64,000 nucleotides of DNA from Streptomyces tauricus (GTDB lineage Bacteria > Actinomycetota > Actinomycetes > Streptomycetales > Streptomycetaceae), in NCBI RefSeq assembly GCF_014650955.1, contig NZ_BMVY01000004.1, positions 186,001 to 250,000 of the forward strand. Direction: 5' to 3'. Each line of letters begins with the position of its first letter. Position 1 is the stretch's first letter. The position numbers and the translations under genes were made by a program. The notes under the pieces were generated by a model. It had not been told where the DNA came from, made no database searches, and was given only the letters and a program-made list of their open reading frames with translations. Positions 1 to 8,637 of the stretch are shown here, piece by piece.

Positions 1-437
1 GGCCCAGCGCGCTGGCCCGCCTCGACGCCGATGTGCTCTCCCGCACCGGGGTGCGCACGCTGATCGTGATGGAGGGCGTCAACGACATCAAGAGCGCGCC
101 CAACCAGACCGACCCGGCCGCCCTCGGTGCCGCGTACCGCGAGATCGTCCGGCGCGCCCACGCCCGCGGGATCCGGGTCGTCGGCGCCACCATCACCCCG
201 TTCGGCGGCCACGGCAGCCACACGGCGGCCCGCGAGCGCGTACGTCGGTCGGTCAACCAGCTCATCCGCACCGGCGGTCTCTTCGACGCGGTCGCCGACT
301 TCGACGCCGTGGTCCGCGACCCGTCCCGTCCGGACCGTATGCGCGCCGCGTACGACCCCGGCGACCATCTCCACTTCAACGACGCGGGCATGCGCGCACT
401 GGCCGACAGCATCGACCTCACCGCCCTGGCACGGTGA
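1..437 (+). CDS. SGNH/GDSL-type hydrolase, C-terminal part
   Basis: The frame is open from the left edge, so the start and N-terminal half (with the catalytic Ser) lie outside the window. What remains ends at a TGA at 435-437. Two SGNH-family signatures are visible: GVND (block III, whose Asn forms part of the oxyanion hole) and DHLHFNDAGM near the end (block V, Asp and His of the catalytic triad). The family hydrolyses ester bonds in lipids, carbohydrates or polyketides, and in Streptomyces is often secreted. Whether this one is secreted cannot be judged without its N-terminus. A 7-bp stem-loop follows about 35 bp downstream. The family call is firm and the substrate is unknown. Confidence 0.85.
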   Translation, partial: PSALARLDADVLSRTGVRTLIVMEGVNDIKSAPNQTDPAALGAAYREIVRRAHARGIRVVGATITPFGGHGSHTAARERVRRSVNQLIRTGGLFDAVADFDAVVRDPSRPDRMRAAYDPGDHLHFNDAGMRALADSIDLTALAR

Positions 438-472
438 CCGGCCCTGGCGCAGGGAGGGCTCATGGCGTGGGC

Positions 473-491
473 AGGCCCCAGCGCGGGGCCT
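473..491 (+). terminator. short GC hairpin after the SGNH hydrolase gene
   Basis: Perfect 7-bp arms (AGGCCCC at 473-479, GGGGCCT at 485-491) with a 5-nt loop and no U tract, as is common for Streptomyces terminators. It lies between the convergent hydrolase and DUF456 genes. The remaining sequence from 438 to 671 shows no other signal. Confidence 0.4.
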
Positions 492-671
492 CCGCCGCCC
501 TCGCGCATCGCGCATCCGCCGCCGGACGAGGCCGGCGTCGTCGAGGACGGTGAGCCAGGGGTCGGCGGGGGTGTTCCCACGGTCGGCCGCGGTCGCCCGC
601 GCGGGCAGGCCGTCGGCGAGCCGGGTCCCGCCGGCGGCGGATCCGGTGGCCGGCTGCAGCCGCGGGTTCCC

Positions 672-1154
672 TCAGCCCCAGATGACCGCTCCCAGCCACG
701 CCCCCGCGATCAGCAGACAGGCGAACAACTCCACCAGCACGCTCGTCCCGCCCTGGCGCATCACCCTGCGTACGGAGGTCATCGCGTCGCCATGGCCGCC
801 GAGCCGCAGCCGTTCGGCGAGGTAGATGCCGCCGAGGCAGCCTGGTATCGCACCGATCACCGGCACGAGGAAGAAGCCGAGGAGTGCGCCGACGCCCGCG
901 TACACCGCCATTCGGGGGGTGGCGCCGCTCGCCCGCAGACTGCGCGGCGGCAGCCACCAGCGGATCACCTGGACGAGGAGGAGAAGGGCGGTGGCGCCCA
1001 CGAGCACGCCCCAGGAGAGCGGCCGGGGGTCCTCGAAGGCCCACCACAGGACCGCGGCCCACACGAGCCACGAGCCCGGCGCGCCGGGCACCAGCACCCC
1101 GCTCAGGCCGAGCAGCAGCACCACACCGACCAGCAGGAGTTCCCACGCTCCCAT
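672..1154 (-). CDS. DUF456 family small membrane protein
   Basis: A 160-residue protein made mostly of hydrophobic helices (roughly residues 5-43, 48-66, 83-110 and 137-158). It contains the Gly-rich GVLVPGAPGSWLVW stretch at the front and a second Gly-rich stretch around VIGAIPGCLGGIYLAERL. This pattern and length fit the DUF456 family of small bacterial integral membrane proteins, whose function is not known. Tail residues GDAMTSVRRVMRQGG form a polar loop before the last helix. The gene lies convergent to the hydrolase and just downstream of the LuxR-type regulator gene on the same strand (41 bp gap), so the two may be co-transcribed. Confidence 0.75.
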   Translation of the reverse strand: MGAWELLLVGVVLLLGLSGVLVPGAPGSWLVWAAVLWWAFEDPRPLSWGVLVGATALLLLVQVIRWWLPPRSLRASGATPRMAVYAGVGALLGFFLVPVIGAIPGCLGGIYLAERLRLGGHGDAMTSVRRVMRQGGTSVLVELFACLLIAGAWLGAVIWG

Positions 1155-1195
1155 CTGCCCAGGGTGCCCCAGTACGGGGTCACCCGCAGGTCAGG

Positions 1196-2323
1196 TCAGT
1201 CCTGTGCGGGTGGGGGTGCGGGGGTGGGTGCGGGTGCGGGTGCCGGTGCCGGTGCCGGTGCCGGTGCCGGTACTGGTACTGATGCCGGTGTCGCGGGGCG
1301 GTCGTGTGGACCCCGGGCCACCCAGCCCTTCTCGTACGTGTGCCAGCCGAGCTGGAGGCGGGTCGTGACGCCCGTCAGCTCCATCAGCCGCTTCACCCGG
1401 CGCTGTACGGTCCGCAGCCCCAGATCGAGCTGTTTGGCGACGCTCGCGTCGGTCAGCCCGGCGAGGAGCAGGGAGAGGATCTCCAGGTCGGTGCCGTCCG
1501 GCCCGTCCCGCTCCTCCTCGACGACCGTGCCGGGCTCGCCGGGCGTCGCGGGTGTGCCCAGGCGCAGGGGCAGGGCGTCCCGCCACACCGACTCGAACAG
1601 ACCCGACAGTGATTCGAGCAGCCCGCTGGCGTGGACGACGAGCGCGGCGGGCTCCAGGGCCTGCGAGGTCAGCGGCACCATCGCGAGGGACCGGTCGACG
1701 ATCACCAGCTTGGTCGGCACCTCGTCCACGACCCGTACCCGCTCGTCACGGCCGAGGGCCGCGGAGAGTTCGGCGATGCCGCCCGGCAGGTGCAGGACCG
1801 AGCGTTCGACGACCACGCGGTAGCGGACGCCCCGGCCGGCGGCCTGCTCCTCCGCGTCGTTGTCCGTCCCGGAGACGACGACGGGGTTGCCCGTGACCAG
1901 GGCGCACACCTCGTCGCTCGCGCCCAGCTGGAGCTGCAGGAAGCGCTGGGCGACCGCGGCGGCACCCGTCACCACCTCCACCAGGTCGACGGCTGCGGGT
2001 TCGGTGGCCTGCGCGCGGTACTCCTCGGCGAGCAGCGCCGCCGTCAGCTCGGCCTGGTCCAGCTCGTGGCGCCGCTGGGTGAGCAGCGCGCCGAGCGCGA
2101 CGCCGGGCGGCGCGGCCACCCAGCGGCCGGAACGCGCCGACGACTGAGCCGCGAGCCCGTGCCGTTCCAGTCTGCGCAGCGCGCGTTCGGTGTCGTGCTC
2201 GCCGAGTGTGAGCCGGCGTGCGAGATCGGGCACGTCGGCGGCGCCCACGGACACCAGGGCGCGGTACGCCGACTCGTGTGTGTCGTCCAGTCCCAGTGCT
2301 GCCAGACCTGTCGCTCCGAGCAT
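1196..2323 (-). CDS. LuxR-type regulator with TrmB-like N-terminus
   Basis: A 375-residue one-component regulator. The first ~75 residues form a winged-helix segment of the TrmB kind (DLARRLTLGEHDTERALRRL). A middle region of ~170 residues probably senses a ligand or acts in dimerisation. Residues ~280-335 are a LuxR/GerE-type helix-turn-helix (LAGLTDASVAKQLDLGLRTVQRRVKRL). Streptomyces genomes hold many such TrmB-LuxR hybrids, usually with unknown inducers. The ATG at 2323 has GGGAGG about 11 bases upstream. The extreme C-terminus after the HTH is an odd Val/Pro/Ala tail (alternating P and A) encoded by a GGTGCC-type microsatellite, and it is unlikely to be part of the fold. Confidence 0.85.
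   Translation of the reverse strand: MLGATGLAALGLDDTHESAYRALVSVGAADVPDLARRLTLGEHDTERALRRLERHGLAAQSSARSGRWVAAPPGVALGALLTQRRHELDQAELTAALLAEEYRAQATEPAAVDLVEVVTGAAAVAQRFLQLQLGASDEVCALVTGNPVVVSGTDNDAEEQAAGRGVRYRVVVERSVLHLPGGIAELSAALGRDERVRVVDEVPTKLVIVDRSLAMVPLTSQALEPAALVVHASGLLESLSGLFESVWRDALPLRLGTPATPGEPGTVVEEERDGPDGTDLEILSLLLAGLTDASVAKQLDLGLRTVQRRVKRLMELTGVTTRLQLGWHTYEKGWVARGPHDRPATPASVPVPAPAPAPAPAPAPAPTPAPPPAQD
1199..1290. repeat. GGTGCC/GGTGCG microsatellite at the 3' end of the LuxR-type gene
   Basis: About 90 bp of 6-bp units, GGTGCG drifting to GGTGCC and then GGTACT. Read on the minus strand it encodes an alternating Pro-Ala tail. The unit length is a multiple of three, so expansion or contraction keeps the frame. 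Confidence 0.85.
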
Positions 2324-2789
2324 GCGGCGACGCCCCTCCCCGAACCCCGGCCGTGGCGGAAAACGGCCACGGCGTAAAACCGCCTCGGCACATCATCGCC
2401 GTACCGTCCGTGTCTCTGCCAAGGTGGCGCTGACGGCAGTCCGGTCCGCCCGCGCGGCCCGGACCGGCGAGGACCGGCCAATGACCGCGAGAACGGGGCT
2501 GCGGCGGATGAACGGTACGGCGGGTGGAACCCGACCGGGGAGACCGGTGCGACCGGTGCGCACAGCTCGGCCTCAGGTGAGCGGGTCACACTCGGGGCGG
2601 GTCCGGCCGGACCGGCCGGTTCCGCTTGGGGTCCGGCCGCCCAGACCGTGACGCGGGCCGTCGGGCCCGGTCACACAGGCGCCGCCGGGTGGTTCTCCCG
2701 TGGGGGGTGGGACTGCCCGGCGGTCCCGTATCGCTGGTTTTTCCCCGTGCCCCGTTTTCATCCGGCCCGAGCGGTGGACAATTACGGGC
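2324..2789. other. intergenic region between divergent regulator and PP2C genes
   Basis: 466 bp between two divergent genes, so it should hold both promoters. I see no convincing protein. A GC-rich stretch near 2600-2640 repeats CCGGCCGGACCGGCCGG-like sequence. No clear -10/-35 pair was found. Confidence 0.5.
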
Positions 2790-4865
2790 ATGAGCCAGCA
2801 GGGGGAGAGGCCGACCGGTCAGCAGGACGACTGGTGGGGGCAGCTGTACGACGACTCCACGGGGGACACCGGGCCGGCGCCCGCACCGGACTCCCTGGAC
2901 GACCGCTTCGCCTCGGCGACAGACACCCTGACCCCACCGACCCCACCCCCGGCGGTCCCCCCACCCAGGGCCTCCGACGTTCAGCCGGGCGAACCCCGTC
3001 AGGAGCGCGGGGCACGGTCTACCGAGCCCCGTCAGGGGCGCGGGGAACTGCGCGGCGAGCCTTCACGGCCCGCACCTGGCATGTCGCCCGCCGACGGCCC
3101 GGTGGGGCCGAGCGCCGCGTCCGGGGCCGGGCCCGGTGAGGGGCGCGGGTCACAGTCTGCCGGGCCCCGTCAGGGGCGCGGGGAACTGCGCGGCGAGCCT
3201 TCACGGCCCGCACCTGGCATGCCGTCTGCCGACGGCTGGGTGGGGCCGAGCGCCGCGTCCGGGGCCGGGCCCGGTGAGGGGCGCGGGGAACTGCGCGACC
3301 AGCCCCCACCACCCGCACCCGGCACCGGCCCCGCCGAAAAGATGCCCCCACCATGGTGGCCCCCCAGCACCCCGCTGGCGGAAACGCGCCGCGCCGCCCC
3401 GACCGACCCGCGCCACCCCGTGCCCACGGACCCGCCCCCCGCCGAGGGGCCGGCGGAGTCGGACCCCCTGTGGCGCAGCGGACTCCAGCGGCAGCGCGCC
3501 CCCTGGGAGGCCCCGCCCGCGGAGCCCCCGGGCCCGGCCACCTTCCAGCAGGGCCAGGGCGGCCCCACCGGGTTCCGCACACCCGTACCGCCGCCCACGG
3601 CCATGTCCACGGAAGTGCCCCCGCCGGCTTCGGAGGCCGCGGGCCCCGGCAAGCGCCCCGCCGCGCCCCCGTCGTCGGAGTGGCCCCAGCCCCCCGGCGG
3701 CCCGCCGACCATCGGGCCCCCGCCCACCGTGGGCACCCCGTCCCTCGGCGACAGCACCCCCACCGGCACACCGCCCGACCAGCCGGAGAAGCCCGAGCAG
3801 TCCGGGGAGTCCGGGGAGTCCGGGCGGGAGCAGCCCGTCCTGCGCGTGCCCGAGACCCCCGCCCCGCTCGACCACGTCGGCTCCGGCCCGCCCACCTACG
3901 ACGCCGAACCCACCGCGCTGCCGGCCGCCGACCCGGACGACCTCGACGACCTCGTGGCCGACACCGTGCTGGACGGGGCGTCGTACGGCACGTACACCCT
4001 GCGAGCCGTGTCCGTGCGCGGGGACTCCGCCCGGTTCCGGGGCGAGCCGCGCAGGGACTCCCTGCTCACCGCCCGCTTCGGCACCGGCGACGACGCCCTC
4101 GTCCTGGTCGCCATGGCGACCGGCGCCCGCGCCACCCCCGACGCCCACCGTGCCGCCGCCGAGGCCTGCCAGTGGATCGGAAGGGCCGTGGGCCGCAGTC
4201 ACGCCCGGCTGGCCGAGGACATCAGGGCCGCCCGGCGCGGCGACCTGAAGTCCGGTCTGCACCGCCTCACCGACCGCAGCCTGGGCAGGCTGCGGGCCGC
4301 CGCCGTCGAGCGGGGCGTCGAGCCCGAGGAGTACACCGCGAGCCTGCGCTGCCTGCTCCTGCCGGCCGACCCCGCGTGCCGTACGCGCGTCTTCTTCGGC
4401 GTAGGAGCGGGCGGTCTGTTCCGGTTGCGGGACGGCGAGTGGCAGGACATCGAACCGCGCGTCGCCGACACCACGGGCGAGGCCGTCGTCGGCTTCGGAT
4501 CGCTGCCCCCCGACACGCCCGGCGAGACACCCCGCGACACCCCCCACGAGACGCCCGACGGCGACCGGCTGACCATGGACCTGGGCATCACCACACCCCC
4601 GAGCCCGTACGAACCGGCGCCCGAGCCACCGCCCCGCGCCCCCTTCCGCTTCCGTGCCTCCGTCGCCCGCCCGGGCGACACGCTCCTGCTGTGCAGCGGC
4701 GGCCTCGCCGAGCCCCTGCGCGGCGAACCGCGCCTGGTCGAACACCTCACCTCCCGCTGGTCGCGGAGCGAGCCACCCGGCCTCGCCGCGTTCCTCGCGG
4801 ACAGCACGGTCCGGGTCAAGGGGTACGCCGACGACCGGACAGCCGCCGCCGTTTGGGAGGCGTAA
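2790..4865 (+). CDS. PP2C-family phosphatase-like protein with long Pro-rich N-terminus
   Basis: The start is taken at the ATG at 2790 (MSQQGERPTGQQDDWWGQLYDD), the usual opening of this Streptomyces family, giving 691 residues. The first ~390 residues are Pro/Gly/Arg-rich and disordered. The last ~290 (from about LDDLVADTVLDGASYGTYTL) look like a PP2C-type Ser/Thr phosphatase domain, with the ALVLVAMATGARATPDAHRAAAE segment and the C-terminal GDTLLLCSGGLAEPLR block. The metal-binding Asp residues of active PP2C enzymes are not obvious, so it may be a degenerate member. In other Streptomyces such genes sit near vWA or TerD-type phosphoprotein genes, but no such partner is adjacent here. Part of the linker is encoded by in-frame copies of a dispersed genomic repeat (3021-3300). 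Confidence 0.75.
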   Translation: MSQQGERPTGQQDDWWGQLYDDSTGDTGPAPAPDSLDDRFASATDTLTPPTPPPAVPPPRASDVQPGEPRQERGARSTEPRQGRGELRGEPSRPAPGMSPADGPVGPSAASGAGPGEGRGSQSAGPRQGRGELRGEPSRPAPGMPSADGWVGPSAASGAGPGEGRGELRDQPPPPAPGTGPAEKMPPPWWPPSTPLAETRRAAPTDPRHPVPTDPPPAEGPAESDPLWRSGLQRQRAPWEAPPAEPPGPATFQQGQGGPTGFRTPVPPPTAMSTEVPPPASEAAGPGKRPAAPPSSEWPQPPGGPPTIGPPPTVGTPSLGDSTPTGTPPDQPEKPEQSGESGESGREQPVLRVPETPAPLDHVGSGPPTYDAEPTALPAADPDDLDDLVADTVLDGASYGTYTLRAVSVRGDSARFRGEPRRDSLLTARFGTGDDALVLVAMATGARATPDAHRAAAEACQWIGRAVGRSHARLAEDIRAARRGDLKSGLHRLTDRSLGRLRAAAVERGVEPEEYTASLRCLLLPADPACRTRVFFGVGAGGLFRLRDGEWQDIEPRVADTTGEAVVGFGSLPPDTPGETPRDTPHETPDGDRLTMDLGITTPPSPYEPAPEPPPRAPFRFRASVARPGDTLLLCSGGLAEPLRGEPRLVEHLTSRWSRSEPPGLAAFLADSTVRVKGYADDRTAAAVWEA
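3021..3310 (+). repeat. in-frame 138-bp duplication carrying the GGGGCGCGGGGAAC repeat
   Basis: The segment around 3024-3160 recurs at 3162-3298 with a 138-bp (46-codon) period. Matching landmarks are CTTCACGGCCCGCACCTGGC at 3061 and 3199. Each copy contains GGGGCGCGGGGAACTGCGC, the core seen in intergenic arrays at 15.3, 24.3-24.7 and 61.4-61.6 kb, and a further core lies near 3278-3296. Here it is translated as GRGELR. Confidence 0.85.
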
Positions 4866-4904
4866 CCGCGCCCGCTGTGAACAGATGGGACCTGAGGGGA
4901 TCCC

Positions 4905-4970
4905 ATGACAGCGAACGACAGCGAACGACGTCGGTCGTCAGCGGTCGCCAGCGAACGACAGCGAAGGGCG
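4905..4970. repeat. short ACAGCGAACG repeats in the leader of the TPP enzyme gene
   Basis: The stretch contains four copies of a decamer like ACAGCGAACG and an inner GTCGGTCGTCAGCGGTCG. They end just before the coding start at 4980. This could be regulatory or simple slippage; the last copy runs into a GAAGG that may serve as the ribosome binding site. Confidence 0.6.
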
Positions 4971-4979
4971 CGTGACCCC

Positions 4980-6722
4980 ATGGCCAAGCAGAACGTCGCC
5001 GAGCAGTTCGTCGACATCCTCGTCCGCGCCAGCGTCAAACGCCTGTACGGAGTCGTCGGCGACAGCCTCAACCCGGTCGTCGACGCGATCCGGCGCAACT
5101 CCGCCATCGACTGGATCCACGTCCGGCACGAGGAGACGGCGGCGTTCGCGGCGGGCGCCGAGGCCCAGATCACCGGCGGGCTCGCCGCCTGCGCGGGCTC
5201 CTGCGGCCCGGGAAACCTGCACCTCATCAACGGCCTGTACGACGCCCACCGCTCCATGGCCCCCGTACTCGCCCTCGCCTCGCACATCCCCTCCAGCGAG
5301 ATCGGCCTGGGCTTCTTCCAGGAGACCCATCCCGAGCAGCTGTTCCGCGAGTGCAGCCACTACAACGAGATGATCTCCAACCCGCAGCAGATGCCCCGCC
5401 TGGTGCAGACCGCCATCCAGCACGCGATCGGCCGGGGCGGCGTGAGCGTGGTGACGCTGCCGGGCGACATCGCCGACGAGCCCGCCCCGGACAAGGCGGC
5501 CGAGACCGCCCTCGTCACCTCCCGCCCCACCGTGCGCCCCGGCGACACCGAGATCGACAAGCTCGCCGCCATGATCGACGAGGCGGACAAGATCACGCTC
5601 TTCTGCGGCAGCGGCACCGCGGGCGCGCACGCCGAGGTCATGGAGTTCGCCGAGAAGATCAAGTCCCCCGTCGGGCACGCCCTGCGGGGCAAGGAGTGGA
5701 TCCAGTACGACAACCCGTACGACGTGGGTATGAGCGGGCTCCTCGGGTACGGCGCCGCCTACGAGGCCACCCACGAGTGCGACCTGCTGATCCTGCTGGG
5801 CACCGACTTCCCGTACAACGCCTTCCTCCCCGACGACGTCAAGATCGCCCAGGTCGACGTACGGCCCGAGCGGCTCGGCCGTCGTTCGAAGCTGGACCTC
5901 GCGGTGTGGGGCGATGTGAAGGAGACCCTGCGCTGTCTCACCCCGAAGGTGAGCCCCAAGAGCAACCGCCGCTTCCTCGACAAGATGCTCAAGAAGCACG
6001 CCGACGCGCTCGACGGGGTCGTGAAGGCATACACCCGCAAGGTCGACAAGCACGTCCCGATCCACCCGGAGTACGTGGCCTCCGTCCTCGACGAACTCGC
6101 CGACGACGACGCCGTGTTCACCGTCGACACCGGTATGTGCAACGTCTGGGCGGCCCGCTACATCACCCCCAACGGCCGCCGCCGCATCATCGGATCCTTC
6201 TCGCACGGCTCCATGGCGAACGCTCTGCCGCAGGCCATCGGCGCCCAGTTCACCGACCGCGGCCGGCAGGTCGTCTCGATGTCCGGCGACGGCGGATTCT
6301 CCATGCTGATGGGCGACTTCCTCACCCTCGTCCAGTACGACCTGCCGGTGAAGGTCGTCCTCTTCAACAACTCGTCCCTGGGCATGGTCGAGTTGGAGAT
6401 GATGGTCGCCGGGCTCCCCGCGCACGGGACGGCCAACAAGAACCCCGACTTCGCGGCCGTGGCGCGGGCCTGCGGTGCCTACGGGGTACGCGTCGAGAAG
6501 CCCAAGCAGCTCCCGGGCGCCCTGAAGGACGTCCTGAGGCACAAGGGCCCCGCCCTCATCGACATCGTCACCGACCCGAACGCCCTGTCCATCCCGCCGA
6601 AGATCAGCAAGGAGATGGTCACCGGCTTCGCCCTGTCGGCGTCCAAGATGGTCCTCGACGGGGGAGTGGGCCGCATGGCGCAGATGGCCCGCTCCAACCT
6701 CCGCAACATGCCCCGCCCGTAG
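4980..6722 (+). CDS. thiamine-diphosphate enzyme, pyruvate oxidase/dehydrogenase (quinone) type
   Basis: A 580-residue protein (ATG at 4980; the reading frame extends upstream but only repeats lie there). It has the three-domain layout of POX/acetolactate-synthase enzymes. The N-terminal pyrimidine domain holds the activating Glu in HVRHEETAAFAAGAEAQ. A central FAD/ADP-type domain spans ~190-330. The C-terminal PP domain has GDGG (436-439) followed by the NNSSLGM Asn pair that binds Mg-diphosphate. The closest families are pyruvate dehydrogenase (quinone)/pyruvate oxidase PoxB, which decarboxylate pyruvate to acetate and pass electrons to membrane quinone. No quinone-enzyme partner gene is adjacent and the electron acceptor cannot be read from sequence. 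It is convergent with the next gene, with 31 bp between. Confidence 0.88.
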   Translation: MAKQNVAEQFVDILVRASVKRLYGVVGDSLNPVVDAIRRNSAIDWIHVRHEETAAFAAGAEAQITGGLAACAGSCGPGNLHLINGLYDAHRSMAPVLALASHIPSSEIGLGFFQETHPEQLFRECSHYNEMISNPQQMPRLVQTAIQHAIGRGGVSVVTLPGDIADEPAPDKAAETALVTSRPTVRPGDTEIDKLAAMIDEADKITLFCGSGTAGAHAEVMEFAEKIKSPVGHALRGKEWIQYDNPYDVGMSGLLGYGAAYEATHECDLLILLGTDFPYNAFLPDDVKIAQVDVRPERLGRRSKLDLAVWGDVKETLRCLTPKVSPKSNRRFLDKMLKKHADALDGVVKAYTRKVDKHVPIHPEYVASVLDELADDDAVFTVDTGMCNVWAARYITPNGRRRIIGSFSHGSMANALPQAIGAQFTDRGRQVVSMSGDGGFSMLMGDFLTLVQYDLPVKVVLFNNSSLGMVELEMMVAGLPAHGTANKNPDFAAVARACGAYGVRVEKPKQLPGALKDVLRHKGPALIDIVTDPNALSIPPKISKEMVTGFALSASKMVLDGGVGRMAQMARSNLRNMPRP

Positions 6723-6753
6723 GGCTCGCCGACGGGAGCCGGTACGTCGGCGG

Positions 6754-8274
6754 TCAGTCGGTGGGGACCCACTTGCGCTCCGAGCCCTCCGTTCCGTACC
6801 AGTAGCGCGGCAGCCCCTTGATGGCGCTCGTACGGAACGGACGGCCGTGGTCGTCGATGCGGGCCGTGCCGGTGCGTCCCTCGGAGGACCAGTCGAGTTC
6901 CAGGTACCAGGAGCAGCCGCAGGTCTCCGTCAGCGCGGTGACCAGCAGCACCTCCGGGTCCGAGGCCGACACCCGGTAGGGCATGCGCACGGCCGGGATC
7001 GGCGTACCGGTGTCGTTGCCGGGCACCGCGCGGGCGATCGGCCGGTCCTTGTCCAGGTCGACCGCGAAGGAGCGCGGGGTGATCGAGCCGCCGCAGCCCT
7101 GGTCCATGGCGTAGACCGTGCCGGGGTCGGGGGCGGTGCGTTGGACCACCCGGACCCGTAGATCCGTCAGGACGACGGCGGTCGAGGTCCGGCCCTGCAC
7201 GGTGATCTCGACATTGGTCTCCCGCCCGTGCACCGCGCCCTGGGTGGCGGCCCAGGTCCCGGCGTCCTGCGCGGCCGGCGGCGGCGGAACCTGCCCCGGG
7301 TCCTTGCGGATGACGTAGTCGTGGCCGCAACCGAGCTTCCATGCCTGCGAGTTCGCGGTCCAGGTGAGGGGCGCGGAGACGGTTCCGCCGCCCTTGGGCC
7401 GCTGCTTCGTGTCCTTCGCACCCTTCGCACCCTTCGCGCCCTGGGAGCTCGAAGGCGAGCCTCCGCCGGCCGACGCGGACGCCTTGCCCGTGGCGTCGGC
7501 CGAGGGCGACGGGCCGCTCCTGCCGGGGGACGGGCTCGTCGACGCGCGGTGACGGGGGTCGGAGGTGACCGTCGTGGGGGACGGGCGGACGCTTCCGGAG
7601 GCGTCGTCGGAGGACCGGTCGTCGGAGAGGGCCGACAGGCTGCCGAGGGTGAGAAGCAGCGCGGACGCCGCCGCGACGGTGACGGTGATCCGCCGCCGGT
7701 GCCAGGCGTGGCGCGGGCGCGTGTCGGCGAAGCCGGAGCCGGAGCGGGCGTCGGCACCCGTACCCGTACCCGTACCCGTACTCGCACCCGCGTCGGACAC
7801 GAGTGCGTCCGCGGAGTCGAGGGCGGGGCCGGAGTCGGGATCGGGGCCGGGGTCGGATGCCGGGCTCGGGGCGGGCGAGTTCGTGGTCCTCGCGGGGTCG
7901 GGCGGCGAGTCGGCCGACGGCCCGTCGTCCTCCGTCGTCGTGTCCGGGGCCTGGGCCTGGGCCGGGGCCGTGTCCGAGTCCGGGGCCGGGTCCTCCGACG
8001 GGCCGGGCGTACGGGGCCGTTGACGGGCCGCGACCGCCAGGATCCACCGGCGGTGCAGTTCGAGCCGCTCGTCCGGCGTCGCCCCGCACAGTGCGGCGAA
8101 CCGCTCCACGGGGGCGAAGTCGAGCGGTACCGCGTCGCCGGCGCAGTAGCGGTGCAGCGTCGAGGTGTTCATGTTCACCCGGCGCGCGAGGGCGCCGTAA
8201 CTGCGGTCCGTCCGTGCCTTCAGACGTCTCAGCAGTGCCGCGAACTCCTCGACGTCCTCGTCCCGAGTCGCCAC
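6754..8274 (-). CDS. XRE-type HTH protein with transmembrane anchor and outer domain
   Basis: The start is the GTG at 8274 (MATRDEDVEEF), preceded by GGGGGAAC; the frame stays open far upstream but only shadows a neighbour there. The 506-residue protein has an N-terminal helix-turn-helix (~residues 8-70, with LARRVNMNTSTLHRYCAG), an acidic Pro/Asp-rich linker, one hydrophobic helix (RRRITVTVAAASALLLTLGSL) near residue ~200, a Ser/Pro/Lys spacer, and a ~200-residue C-terminal domain with several Cys (GCGHDY, QGCGG, CGCSWY). The layout suggests a cytoplasmic DNA-binding head coupled to an extracytoplasmic domain. Such proteins occur across Streptomyces but I know of no assigned ligand. Convergent with the TPP enzyme gene. 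Confidence 0.8.
   Translation of the reverse strand: MATRDEDVEEFAALLRRLKARTDRSYGALARRVNMNTSTLHRYCAGDAVPLDFAPVERFAALCGATPDERLELHRRWILAVAARQRPRTPGPSEDPAPDSDTAPAQAQAPDTTTEDDGPSADSPPDPARTTNSPAPSPASDPGPDPDSGPALDSADALVSDAGASTGTGTGTGADARSGSGFADTRPRHAWHRRRITVTVAAASALLLTLGSLSALSDDRSSDDASGSVRPSPTTVTSDPRHRASTSPSPGRSGPSPSADATGKASASAGGGSPSSSQGAKGAKGAKDTKQRPKGGGTVSAPLTWTANSQAWKLGCGHDYVIRKDPGQVPPPPAAQDAGTWAATQGAVHGRETNVEITVQGRTSTAVVLTDLRVRVVQRTAPDPGTVYAMDQGCGGSITPRSFAVDLDKDRPIARAVPGNDTGTPIPAVRMPYRVSASDPEVLLVTALTETCGCSWYLELDWSSEGRTGTARIDDHGRPFRTSAIKGLPRYWYGTEGSERKWVPTD
7750..7795. repeat. ACCCGT microsatellite inside the XRE-type gene
   Basis: Six-bp ACCCGT units, four in tandem at about 7758-7783, encode a short Thr-Gly stretch in the linker of the XRE-type protein. 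The unit length preserves the frame. Confidence 0.7.
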
Positions 8275-8541
8275 CGTTCCCCCGTCCTGGTCGTCCGTAC
8301 TGGTCGTCGCCCCCGGCCGAGGGGCCTGTCCCGGCCCGGATGAGCATCCCAGGCACTCCATATACCTGCACGTCAGGAGGGCTGGGATGGTTCCACGGTG
8401 GCGGAAACGGCCTCGCCTGTTGCGCATGCCCCGAGTGACGGCTGATGCTTCTGGTGTCGCACCGACCGCCGGACCGACCAGCCGGCGGCAGCCCAGGACG
8501 GGCCTTCGCGGCAACACCCACCACTTGTACAGGCGCTTCGC

Positions 8542-8609
8542 CGTGCACGCGGAACGACCGTGCACACCGAACGACTGCGCACACAGATCGGCCCCGCACA
8601 CAGAACGTG
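8542..8609. promoter_or_regulatory. four tandem 17-bp repeats upstream of a secreted-protein gene
   Basis: Units at 8542-8558, 8559-8575, 8576-8592 and 8593-8609 follow each other without gaps. The first two differ at only two positions (CGTGCACGCGGAACGAC and CGTGCACACCGAACGAC), and all share GCAC followed by G/A-rich sequence. They end 28 bp before the start codon at 8638. This resembles a regulator-binding iteron, but no partner is known. Confidence 0.6.
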
Positions 8610-8637
8610 CGGGCACTCGGACCCAGGGGGACATGCA

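Noticed and set aside
3201-4745. 514-codon minus-strand frame opposite the PP2C-type gene
   Set aside because: Gly/Val/Gln-rich shadow with no recognisable domain; the plus strand carries the family sequence.
4938-6542. 534-codon minus-strand frame opposite the TPP enzyme
   Set aside because: Shadow frame. The plus strand has intact TPP motifs.
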